From contig URQR01000042.1 in NCBI GenBank assembly GCA_900550065.1, forward strand, positions 1-12,413: a stretch of DNA of 12,413 bases, given 5' to 3'. The stretch's first letter is position 1; each line of letters starts with the position of its first letter. Source of the DNA: an uncultured Eubacteriales bacterium (GTDB taxonomy: Bacteria > Bacillota > Clostridia > UBA1381 > UMGS1253). Of this stretch, positions 5,959-12,413 are shown in pieces. Made by a program: the position numbers and the translations under genes. The notes below the pieces were generated by a model that saw only the letters and a list, made by a program, of their open reading frames with translations, was not told where the DNA came from and did not search any database.

Positions 5959-7023
5959 ATGTCAGATAAAGTATTAATGAAAGGCAACGAGGCTTTGGCT
6001 GAGGCTGCGATTCAGGCGGGCTGCCGCCTGTTCTTCGGATATCCGATTACGCCGCAGACGGAGCTTGCGGCCTATATGGCAAAGAAAATGCCGAAGGTGG
6101 ATGGCCTGTTTTTACAGGCAGAGAGCGAAGTTGCGGCGATTAACATGGTATACGGTGCAGCGGGCGCAGGCGCGCGCGTTATGACGAGTTCGTCGAGCCC
6201 GGGAATCAGCTTAAAGCAGGAGGGGATTTCCTACATTGCGGGGTCTGACCTTCCGTGTGTTATTATTAATATCGTGCGCGGCGGCCCGGGGTTGGGCGGT
6301 ATTCAGCCGGCGCAGTCGGACTATTTCCAGGCGACAAAGGGCGGCGGCCACGGTGATTACCACTTAATCGTACTTGCGCCGAGCTCGGTACAGGAAATGG
6401 TTGATTTGACGTCTTTGGCGTTTGACTTAGGCGACATTTACCGGATGCCGGTTATGATTATGGGCGACGGCGCGCTTGGACAGATGATGGAGCCGATTTC
6501 GTTTGACAAGGTCGAAAAGTTAGACGTACCGGAAAAGACGTGGGCGACCACGGGAACACAGATGAAGCGGAAACGCAACATTGTAAACTCGCTCTACATC
6601 ACGCCGGAAGAGCTTGAAGACCTTGTTTGGGAGCGCGAAAAACGCTACGACGCAATCCGTGCAAAGGAAGCGCGTTTTGAGGAGTTTGAAACTGCTGACG
6701 CGGATTATATTATTGCGGCATACGGCACAACGGCGCGTATTGCGAAGAATGCGGTTAAGGCGCTGCGTGCAGAGGGGATTAAGGCCGGGCTGATTCGTCC
6801 GATTACGCTGTGGCCGTTCCCGGCAGAGGCGTTTAACAAGGCGGCGGATACAGCGAAGGCGTTTTTAAGTGTAGAGATGAGCACAGGCCAGATGGTCGAG
6901 GACGTAAAGTTAGCCGTAAACGGGAAAAAGGACGTGTTCTTCTTCGGCAGGACGGGCGGTATGGTTCCGACGCCGGCCGAAATTGTAGCAAAGATTAAGG
7001 AAATAGACGGAGGTGTTCGGTAA
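5959..7023 (+). CDS. vorB: 2-oxoacid:ferredoxin oxidoreductase alpha subunit (VorB type)
   Basis: This 354-residue subunit has the pyrimidine-binding domain of pyruvate/2-oxoacid ferredoxin oxidoreductases. The hallmark GYPITPQTE lies at 27-35, the ESE segment at 55-57 supplies the glutamate that activates thiamine diphosphate, and TSSSSPG lies at 76-82. The C-terminal part (about 230-350) is the transketolase-C-like domain. The enzyme decarboxylates a 2-oxoacid, makes the acyl-CoA and reduces ferredoxin. The length and split-subunit layout fit 2-oxoisovalerate (VorB) or 2-oxoglutarate (KorA) enzymes rather than the single-chain pyruvate enzyme. The exact substrate cannot be fixed by eye. An AGGAGGGG ribosome site precedes the ATG. 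Its stop overlaps the beta-subunit start by one base (TAATG), so the two are likely coupled. Confidence 0.94.
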   Translation: MSDKVLMKGNEALAEAAIQAGCRLFFGYPITPQTELAAYMAKKMPKVDGLFLQAESEVAAINMVYGAAGAGARVMTSSSSPGISLKQEGISYIAGSDLPCVIINIVRGGPGLGGIQPAQSDYFQATKGGGHGDYHLIVLAPSSVQEMVDLTSLAFDLGDIYRMPVMIMGDGALGQMMEPISFDKVEKLDVPEKTWATTGTQMKRKRNIVNSLYITPEELEDLVWEREKRYDAIRAKEARFEEFETADADYIIAAYGTTARIAKNAVKALRAEGIKAGLIRPITLWPFPAEAFNKAADTAKAFLSVEMSTGQMVEDVKLAVNGKKDVFFFGRTGGMVPTPAEIVAKIKEIDGGVR

Positions 7024-7769
7024 TGGCGAAGGTATTTGAAAAGCCGCACGCGCTGAGCGATGTGACGCTGCACTACTGCCCGGGCTGTACGCACGGGATT
7101 ATTCACCGTCTCGTCGCGGAGGCGATTGACGAGCTTGGGATAGAGGGAAAGACGATTGGCGTTGCGCCGGTCGGCTGCTCCGTTTTTGCGTATAATTATT
7201 TTGAGTGTGATATGCAGCAGGCGTCGCACGGGCGTGCACCTGCGGTTGCAACCGGTATTAAGCGTGCAAACCCGGACAACATTGTATTCACGTATCAGGG
7301 CGACGGCGACCTCGCCGCGATTGGTACGGCGGAAACGGTTCACGCCGCGACAAGAGGCGAAAACATTACCGTTATTTTTGTAAACAATGCGATTTACGGT
7401 ATGACGGGCGGACAGATGGCGCCGACCTCGCTGGTAGGACAGGTGACTCAGACGACGCCGTACGGCCGTAAAACGGAAACGCAGGGCTACCCGATTAAGG
7501 TCTGTGAGATGCTGTCGACGCTCGACGGCACGGCGTATGCAGAGCGCGTTTCGGTGGACGATATTAAGAATATCAAAAAGGCGAAGGCGGCAATCAAAAA
7601 GGCGTTTGAGTATCAGATTGATAAAAAAGGCTTTTCAATTGTAGAGGTGCTGTCCACCTGTCCGACCAACTGGGGCCTTTCCCCGAAGGAGTCGATTGCA
7701 TGGCTGCGGGAGAACATGATGCCCGTGTATCCTTTGGGCGTTTATAAAGACAAGGGGGCGGACAAATAA
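7023..7769 (+). CDS. 2-oxoacid:ferredoxin oxidoreductase beta subunit (thiamine diphosphate binding)
   Basis: This 248-residue subunit carries the thiamine-diphosphate motif: GDGD at 93-96, then NN at 121-122, about 25 residues later, which bind the Mg-diphosphate. The N-terminal CPGCTHG (19-25) resembles the family's CPGCGHG with Thr in place of the second Gly, and the PVGCS segment (49-53) is also typical. Together with the alpha subunit it forms the active site, and electrons leave through the ferredoxin-type subunit. Its ATG overlaps the alpha stop by one base and its own TAA overlaps the gamma ATG in the same way, so the three genes are probably made in fixed ratio. KorB and VorA-type names both occur for this subunit, so I leave the symbol blank. 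Confidence 0.94.
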   Translation: MAKVFEKPHALSDVTLHYCPGCTHGIIHRLVAEAIDELGIEGKTIGVAPVGCSVFAYNYFECDMQQASHGRAPAVATGIKRANPDNIVFTYQGDGDLAAIGTAETVHAATRGENITVIFVNNAIYGMTGGQMAPTSLVGQVTQTTPYGRKTETQGYPIKVCEMLSTLDGTAYAERVSVDDIKNIKKAKAAIKKAFEYQIDKKGFSIVEVLSTCPTNWGLSPKESIAWLRENMMPVYPLGVYKDKGADK

Positions 7770-8311
7770 TGAGTAAAACGAGTGAATTAATTATTGCCGG
7801 CTTCGGCGGGCAGGGAATTTTGTTTGCCGGCAAGGTGCTGGCGTACGGCGGCCTGATGTGTGAGAAGGAAGTGTCGTGGCTTCCGTCGTATGGGCCGGAA
7901 ATGCGCGGCGGTACGGCGAATTGTCACGTCATTATTTCTGACACGCCGATTGGCGCACCGATTGTGACGGAGCCGAATCTGCTGATTGCGATGAACAAGC
8001 CGTCGCTCGACAAGTTCGAGGATGCGGTTGTCAGCGGCGGCACGATTATTATTGACAGCTCGCTGATTGACCGTAAGGTGAAGCGCGACGACGTGAACGT
8101 GTTCTATATCCCGGCGACGCAGATGGCGCTTGATATGGACGCGAATAAGATGGCAAATATGATTATTTTAGGTAAGCTGATTAAAGAGACGGACATCATG
8201 ACGTATGATGAGTTAAAAACTGGCCTGAAAAAGTGTGTGCCGCCGTCGAAAGCGGAGCTTTTGGACTTTAACTTAAAAGTAATTGATGCTGGATACAATT
8301 ACAGCGAATAA
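7769..8311 (+). CDS. 2-oxoacid:ferredoxin oxidoreductase gamma subunit
   Basis: This 180-residue protein is the gamma subunit (KorC/PorG type). It has the conserved N-terminal GFGGQGILFAGKVLA segment (11-25), the SYGPEMRGG segment (40-48) and the shortened C-terminus usual when gamma is a separate chain. It completes the delta-alpha-beta-gamma set, and in solved relatives this domain contacts coenzyme A and the partner subunits. It is the last gene of the operon; a strong terminator begins 11 bp after its stop. No missing motif or odd base use was noted. Confidence 0.93.
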   Translation: MSKTSELIIAGFGGQGILFAGKVLAYGGLMCEKEVSWLPSYGPEMRGGTANCHVIISDTPIGAPIVTEPNLLIAMNKPSLDKFEDAVVSGGTIIIDSSLIDRKVKRDDVNVFYIPATQMALDMDANKMANMIILGKLIKETDIMTYDELKTGLKKCVPPSKAELLDFNLKVIDAGYNYSE

Positions 8312-8321
8312 TTAGAAAAAG

Positions 8322-8357
8322 AAACCCTCACAGGTTATGCCTGTGGGGTTTTCTTTT
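8322..8357 (+). terminator. Strong, probably bidirectional intrinsic terminator
   Basis: AAACCCTCACAGG (8322-8334) pairs with CCTGTGGGGTTT (8340-8351) around the loop TTATG, twelve pairs with one G-U and one mismatch. TTCTTTT follows on the plus strand. On the minus strand the same stem is followed by TTTCTTTTTC, so it can also stop the converging glycan operon. The TAA stop of the minus-strand kinase gene (8337-8335) lies in the loop. Confidence 0.9.
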
Positions 8358-8898
8358 GTATTGCAGACAATATGACTTTTGTAATTTCTTCCGGCGGCAG
8401 CAAGCCGTCGACAATAAGGTCGGTGTTAGGCTTTACTGTTTGGATCATTGGTAAATAGGCGTATCTGCCCTTGCCGGCATAGTATTGTAGGTCTGAAAAC
8501 AGTGTTTTTCCGCCACCGCCTTTATAGTCACGCAGGATACGGCGGCACAGCGCAATATCGAGCGGCGTGTCAATAAACACGGCAACATCAATAAAAGGAC
8601 GGAGCATATCGTTTTCGTATCCGAAGGGATAATCTAACAACAAATAGTCAGTGTTGGACTTTTCTGTTATTTTTATTATATCTGCTTTTAGTTCTTCAAG
8701 ATTCCATTCGTTAAAATCCGCGCCCCGTACTGTCCACGCAAATAGGTCCTCCGGGCTGCTGGAAAAGGTATAATCATCAAAATAAAGTACATTGCAGCAT
8801 GTAAGCGAAGCTTGCAGCGATTTTTGCAGCAAATTGACAATCGTTGTTTTTCCGCCGCCGGATACGGTGGAAATTGACACCACATATGGTTTTTTCAT
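8335..8898 (-). CDS. Uridine-kinase-like P-loop kinase
   Basis: This 187-residue protein resembles the phosphoribulokinase/uridine kinase family. The Walker A region is STVSGGGKTT (10-19), with Ser where many members have Gly at the first position. LYFDDYTF (38-45) resembles the substrate-side DDF/DDY segment, LLLDYPFGYE (86-95) fits Walker B, and DIALCRRILRDY (114-125) resembles the arginine-rich lid. The phosphoryl acceptor is unknown; uridine/cytidine is only one option. The start at 8898 is preferred to an in-frame ATG at 8973 because GGGGGCGATAAA lies directly upstream and the extra 25 residues would run into the preceding gene. It is 19 bp downstream of the glycosyltransferase and probably the last gene of the glycan operon. 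Its stop lies in the terminator loop. Confidence 0.8.
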   Translation of the reverse strand: MKKPYVVSISTVSGGGKTTIVNLLQKSLQASLTCCNVLYFDDYTFSSSPEDLFAWTVRGADFNEWNLEELKADIIKITEKSNTDYLLLDYPFGYENDMLRPFIDVAVFIDTPLDIALCRRILRDYKGGGGKTLFSDLQYYAGKGRYAYLPMIQTVKPNTDLIVDGLLPPEEITKVILSAIQKKTPQA

Positions 8899-8917
8899 TT
8901 TATCGCCCCCTTTTGCT

Positions 8918-9889
8918 TTACGCAAGCAATGTGTCTCTGCCGCGCCGCAGCCGCATATAGGTCGCCGGCACAAGCCGCACTAAAATAAGCTTTAGCCGCA
9001 TGTAACCGCTCATCTGTCTGTTTTTTATTAGGCTTGGAGCGAGCAGGGCAATCTCTCGGCGGAGCTGCTTTTGAATCTTGTGTGAGTCAGGGATAAATTT
9101 TTTTACATGATAAAGGCTGGAGGCAAGCAGAAAGTAATATTTTTCCCATGTACGCAAAGCAAGGCTGTCAAGCCTTTTTTCTTCAAAAAATTCTGCTCGC
9201 TCCTTCATAATTGGCAATAAATCAAGTCTGCTGACACTAAATGCCTTTCGTGTGATACTGCCCGGCTTGTGAAAATATGCGTATAGTTTTGCGTCCGTTA
9301 CAGCAATCTTTCCCGCCGCATAAATCAATTTGTAGGAGGTCGCCTCGTCCTCATGAATCATACCAACCGGAAAACGAATATTTCTCAACAGGCTTGCGTC
9401 AAACAGTTTGCTGCAAAGGATAGTCGTTTCCACATAGAGGGCTGTGTAAAGGTGAGTAAGCAGCTCCGCGTTGGAATAAAGCACGATGTGTGGGTTGGAT
9501 AAATCCGGCGCATAACTGTCGCCCGTTACGGCCTCAAAGGAGCATTGTGCCATCCGGCACTTGTTTTCGACACACAGTGTATGCAGCGTGGCGATAAACT
9601 CCGGATGGACATAATCGTCGCCGTCAACAAAGGAAATAAATTGCCCGCTGGCGGCTTTTACTCCGAAATTGCGCGCGTCGGAAACGCCGCCGTTTGGCTT
9701 GTGAATCACTTTGATTCGGCTGTCCTGCTGTGCGAGCGCGTCACACACGGCGCCACTGCCGTCGGACGAACCGTCGTCGACCAATATAATCTGCAAGTTT
9801 TTATAGCTTTGCGCCATAACAGAGCGGACACACCGCTCAATATACTGTTCTAAATTATAAATTGGGATAATCACGCTGATTAAGTCCAT
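8918..9889 (-). CDS. GT2-family glycosyltransferase
   Basis: This 323-residue protein has an N-terminal GT-A domain of family 2: SVIIPIYN (5-12) opens the nucleotide-binding fold, ILVDDGSSDGS (35-45) binds the UDP-sugar base, KPNGGVSDARN (64-74) follows, and FVDGDD (87-92) supplies the metal-binding DxD. The C-terminal 200 residues vary, with a basic tail and no clear membrane anchor. It would add a sugar to a lipid-linked oligosaccharide or surface polymer on the inner face of the membrane; donor and acceptor are not readable. The ATG at 9889 is chosen over the GTG at 9898 because that GTG belongs to the ribosome site AGAGGTG. The preceding flippase gene ends one base before this ATG, so the two are coupled. 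Confidence 0.92.
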   Translation of the reverse strand: MDLISVIIPIYNLEQYIERCVRSVMAQSYKNLQIILVDDGSSDGSGAVCDALAQQDSRIKVIHKPNGGVSDARNFGVKAASGQFISFVDGDDYVHPEFIATLHTLCVENKCRMAQCSFEAVTGDSYAPDLSNPHIVLYSNAELLTHLYTALYVETTILCSKLFDASLLRNIRFPVGMIHEDEATSYKLIYAAGKIAVTDAKLYAYFHKPGSITRKAFSVSRLDLLPIMKERAEFFEEKRLDSLALRTWEKYYFLLASSLYHVKKFIPDSHKIQKQLRREIALLAPSLIKNRQMSGYMRLKLILVRLVPATYMRLRRGRDTLLA

Positions 9890-9890
9890 G

Positions 9891-11420
9891 CTAATCACCT
9901 CTTTTTATGCGGGGTAAGAATCTTGCAAAAGGCTGGGCAAATAGATTCTTTTCATATTGATTCAGCCCCCAGCTCCACATAGAGACGGCATAGACGGCGA
10001 CGTAAAGAGCGCCGAAGAGCAAGAACAACCCTACATCGTATGGGTCTACAAATACCATGATAGCAATACCGAATAAAAGCGGAGGGAGCAGGCCGGGGAT
10101 AAAGCGTGCAATCTGCCGCCAGAAATATAAGATGTCAATTCCGACACGCTTTTGATAGTAGAGATTCATAATAAGCCCCTGCCCAATAAGCAGCGTCACA
10201 GCCGTACCCACGGCGCAGCCGAAGCCGCCGTATTTAATACACAAAGGAACGCTGACAATTCCGTTTGCGACTGCGATTGCCAAGTTGACGACAGAGCGGA
10301 ATTTGTGTAGGTTTTTTGCGCGCTGGATTTCAATCCCGATACATTGAATCATTGGCGCTGTCGAAGCGGCAATGAGTACAACGGCGATTGCGTAGGAGCC
10401 TTCATATTCCGGGCCGCCGTAAAAGGAAAGGAAAGCGCGGCCGAATATAACGACACCGCTGAGCAGCAGAGCCATGATCATAAATTGTATCCGCCCGACC
10501 CGTGTGAATAGGTCGGTTAATTCTCCGTCGCTTTGTCCGCTCGCCACCATTTTGTTGATTTTTGGGATAAAAACAGTAGAAACCATCATAGAAAAATCCA
10601 TGTAATATCCATTGAGCAAAGACCCCAACCCATAGACCGCAACGGCGGCAGTGCCGACAAATTTACCGATGATAAAAGTGTCGAGGTTCCAGTTAATTTG
10701 GTCGGCAATCATATTCAAAAAAATAAAGGAGGAAAACACTCCAATTTCCCGAAACAGGGAAAAGTTCAGCTTCCCAAAACTGATGCGCATATGCAGCTTT
10801 TTAAAGCAGTAATAAATACTGCAACACCCGTTGAGCAGCGTCAGCGCCGTCATAACAACCGCCATTGCAATCGACTTGTAGCCGAGCAGCAACAGCGGCA
10901 GCATTATCATGGGGTTAATCACCACGCGCAGAAGTTCCATCACGCGCTGGAAGGTGAATTTTTCGTGGGCGGATACATAGGAGCTAAATAAACTAAGCGG
11001 AAAGCCCGCCGCGAGGTTTACCACCATAATAGCCATTAAGATTTTTGCCTTGTTCACTTCGTCGGGTGTAAAGCTTTGGTGAAACCAGCTCGATACATTT
11101 GTTACAAGAACTGACCCGCCGGCAAAAGCCAGCGCGGCGATACAAAAAAAGACAAGCAGGAACGTGCCGTTGAGCCGGGCGATTCCCTCCTCGTCCTCTG
11201 CTGCTTTATATCTGGAATAGAAGCGCATATATGCGCTTCCAAAGCCGAAATTTAAAATACCGAGATAGCCGACAACCTTAAAGGCAAACTGATAAAGGCC
11301 GTACTCGCTTTGCCCGAGCAGACGCAGCATGACCGGCGTATATAGGATTGAGATTCCATTTTTTACGAACATGGAAAGGTAAGAGAGAAGGACACCCACC
11401 TTCAGCTGGTTAGTTTTCAT
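9891..11420 (-). CDS. Wzx-like polysaccharide flippase (MOP superfamily)
   Basis: This 509-residue, strongly hydrophobic protein has about 12 to 14 membrane helices and the opening pattern of the polysaccharide-transport (PST/Wzx) family: a short polar N-terminus, then a helix region with SILYTPVMLRLLGQSEYGLY (24-43), which is typical of the family. It would flip a lipid-linked oligosaccharide from the inner to the outer face of the membrane. Its start overlaps the stop of the upstream glycosyltransferase (ATGA, 11417-11420), with a GGAG site shortly upstream. Its stop is one base from the next glycosyltransferase start. The placement between two glycosyltransferases fits a capsule, exopolysaccharide or cell-wall glycan locus. 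No polymerase (Wzy) or ligase is visible here, so the class of polymer is open. Confidence 0.92.
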   Translation of the reverse strand: MKTNQLKVGVLLSYLSMFVKNGISILYTPVMLRLLGQSEYGLYQFAFKVVGYLGILNFGFGSAYMRFYSRYKAAEDEEGIARLNGTFLLVFFCIAALAFAGGSVLVTNVSSWFHQSFTPDEVNKAKILMAIMVVNLAAGFPLSLFSSYVSAHEKFTFQRVMELLRVVINPMIMLPLLLLGYKSIAMAVVMTALTLLNGCCSIYYCFKKLHMRISFGKLNFSLFREIGVFSSFIFLNMIADQINWNLDTFIIGKFVGTAAVAVYGLGSLLNGYYMDFSMMVSTVFIPKINKMVASGQSDGELTDLFTRVGRIQFMIMALLLSGVVIFGRAFLSFYGGPEYEGSYAIAVVLIAASTAPMIQCIGIEIQRAKNLHKFRSVVNLAIAVANGIVSVPLCIKYGGFGCAVGTAVTLLIGQGLIMNLYYQKRVGIDILYFWRQIARFIPGLLPPLLFGIAIMVFVDPYDVGLFLLFGALYVAVYAVSMWSWGLNQYEKNLFAQPFARFLPRIKRGD

Positions 11421-12412
11421 TTTGCGCTCCGTTTCTTGATGGATCGGTGAATTTGCATGATAACGCGGTATAAGCCATATTGTTTCTGCTTCAGCAAATA
11501 GCAGGGCAAGGGATGCAGAAGGTCTAATGCACGCGCATGGCGCAGTAAATCCTGAAATTCAGACGACCCCATAGATGTCCGAATCTTTTTGCGCTTTTGC
11601 CGCGCCGGAGCGGGAGCATACGCGCGCAAAAGCGCAAAGTGATGCAGCAACTCGGAAAGATACGCCTCATAAATGCCGCTTAATGCAGGTTCGGCTATAT
11701 GGTATTCGTCGCGGCAAAAATGCAATATTTCCTGATACCGGCGGCTGCATAAATCAATCCCCTCCGGCCTGTAAATTCGCGACAGGCTTTCGACGTTTGG
11801 GTGGCGGTAATGATAAAGCGGCTTATTGACCACAACAAAGCCGTCGACATGTTTGATATAATTGAGATTAAACAGTAAATCCTCGCCGATGGAAATCTCG
11901 GAAGCAAATGATATGCCGTTTTGCTTCACCGTCTGGGCATGGTAGAGCTTATTGCAGGGCGAAATAGCGAGCCATGCTACATACAAAGAGCAGTACGCCG
12001 ACCGGCCCAGAACACTGACTGCCTCTGTGCTGCTGTATACAAAATTTTGCGGCATGGCAAAATCGTGATAACCGCAGAGAGTGAGCTTGCCGTCACAGGT
12101 GTTCTCTAATAAGCAGGCAATATAATCGCTGTCCACAGTGTCGTCCGCGTCAACGAAGGCAAGGTACGCGCCGCGGCTGTTTATAATACCCGCATTGCGC
12201 GCATCGGAAACGCCGCCGTTCGGCTTGTCCACAATACGGATACGCGTATCCTTTGCCGCATATTCCTGCATCACAATTAGCGTATCGTCCGTAGAGCCGT
12301 CGTTGACCAAAAGAAGCTCAAAGTTCTGGTAACGCTGGCACAGAATCGACGCAATACAATCGCGAAGATATGCAGCCGCATTGTATGCGGGTACAATGAT
12401 ACTGACGAGGGC
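11417..12412 (-). CDS. GT2-family glycosyltransferase, partial (N-terminal end outside window)
   Basis: The open frame continues to the window edge, beginning ALVSIIVPAYNAAAYL at 12412. Since family members start only a few residues before SIIVPAYN, little is missing. The 331 visible residues hold the GT-A domain with LLLVNDGSTDD (base binding), KPNGGVSDARN and FVDADD (the metal-binding DxD). The C-terminal part ends in a basic stretch (IHRSIKKRSAK). It is a paralogue of the glycosyltransferase at 8918-9889 in its first 120 residues, with different C-terminal halves, so the two probably use different acceptors. It is the first gene of the visible glycan operon; any promoter lies beyond the window. 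The stop overlaps the flippase start by ATGA. Confidence 0.92.
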   Translation of the reverse strand, partial: ALVSIIVPAYNAAAYLRDCIASILCQRYQNFELLLVNDGSTDDTLIVMQEYAAKDTRIRIVDKPNGGVSDARNAGIINSRGAYLAFVDADDTVDSDYIACLLENTCDGKLTLCGYHDFAMPQNFVYSSTEAVSVLGRSAYCSLYVAWLAISPCNKLYHAQTVKQNGISFASEISIGEDLLFNLNYIKHVDGFVVVNKPLYHYRHPNVESLSRIYRPEGIDLCSRRYQEILHFCRDEYHIAEPALSGIYEAYLSELLHHFALLRAYAPAPARQKRKKIRTSMGSSEFQDLLRHARALDLLHPLPCYLLKQKQYGLYRVIMQIHRSIKKRSAK

Positions 12413-12413
12413 T

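Noticed and set aside
6705..7343. 212-residue minus-strand open frame opposite the alpha and beta subunits
   Set aside because: Arg-rich low-quality translation antisense to two genes with clear catalytic motifs; no family resemblance and no ribosome site seen.
8899..8973. Longer N-terminus (25 extra residues) for the uridine-kinase-like protein
   Set aside because: A good ribosome site stands directly before the ATG at 8898; the extension is Cys/Arg-rich and overlaps the glycosyltransferase gene.
10533..10991. 152-residue plus-strand open frame within the flippase gene
   Set aside because: Gln/His/Asn-rich reading of the complement of a membrane protein; no motif and no promoter.
1..12413. 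CRISPR array, transposon, phage or tRNA genes
   Set aside because: No regularly spaced repeats, transposase or integrase motifs, or tRNA-like folds were recognised on either strand.

Overview
The window looks like chromosome from an anaerobic Firmicute of the class Clostridia. The grounds are the nadK-argR-recN gene order, a complete 2-oxoacid:ferredoxin oxidoreductase operon, strong GGAGG-type ribosome binding sites, and sigma-A-type promoters with 17-bp spacers. No species can be named from the sequence alone.

Layout. (1) 1-1200, minus strand: a DMT/EamA-type transporter gene broken by a frameshift at a run of nine A's, followed 28 bp downstream by the 5' part of a small nucleotidyltransferase-like gene that leaves the window. 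(2) 1201-1394: a divergent promoter region with one convincing promoter in each direction. (3) 1395-4851, plus strand: nadK, argR, recN and an RseC-family membrane protein, closely spaced and probably one operon. nadK carries a frameshift together with a loss of about eight codons just before its GGDGT motif. (4) 4852-5017: a regulatory intergenic region with a promoter, an imperfect hairpin and three tandem 13-bp units of the form TTG-N3-CAA. (5) 5018-8311, plus strand: a P-loop ATPase followed by a ferredoxin-like subunit and the alpha, beta and gamma subunits of a 2-oxoacid:ferredoxin oxidoreductase (VorB type), closed by a strong terminator. (6) 8335-12413, minus strand: a tightly packed surface-glycan module, read in transcription order as GT2 glycosyltransferase (N-terminus outside the window), Wzx-like flippase, second GT2 glycosyltransferase, and uridine-kinase-like P-loop kinase. 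It converges on the ferredoxin oxidoreductase operon.

How the genes work together. The oxidoreductase operon would oxidatively decarboxylate a 2-oxoacid (branched-chain or 2-oxoglutarate type) to the acyl-CoA and reduce ferredoxin. The ATPase at its head is the least understood member and may be an accessory factor. The nadK-argR-recN block joins NADP synthesis, arginine regulation and DNA repair, as is common in Clostridia, but the gene after recN is rseC-like rather than the spoIVB I would expect in spore formers. The glycan module would assemble and export a lipid-linked oligosaccharide.

I found no convincing wholly new system. The best leads are the damaged nadK, the homopolymer frameshift in the transporter, the triple palindromic repeat before the ATPase, and the ATPase-oxidoreductase linkage. 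No tRNA, rRNA, insertion sequence or CRISPR array was seen. The only gene-free stretches are the two intergenic regions above, each under 200 bp.
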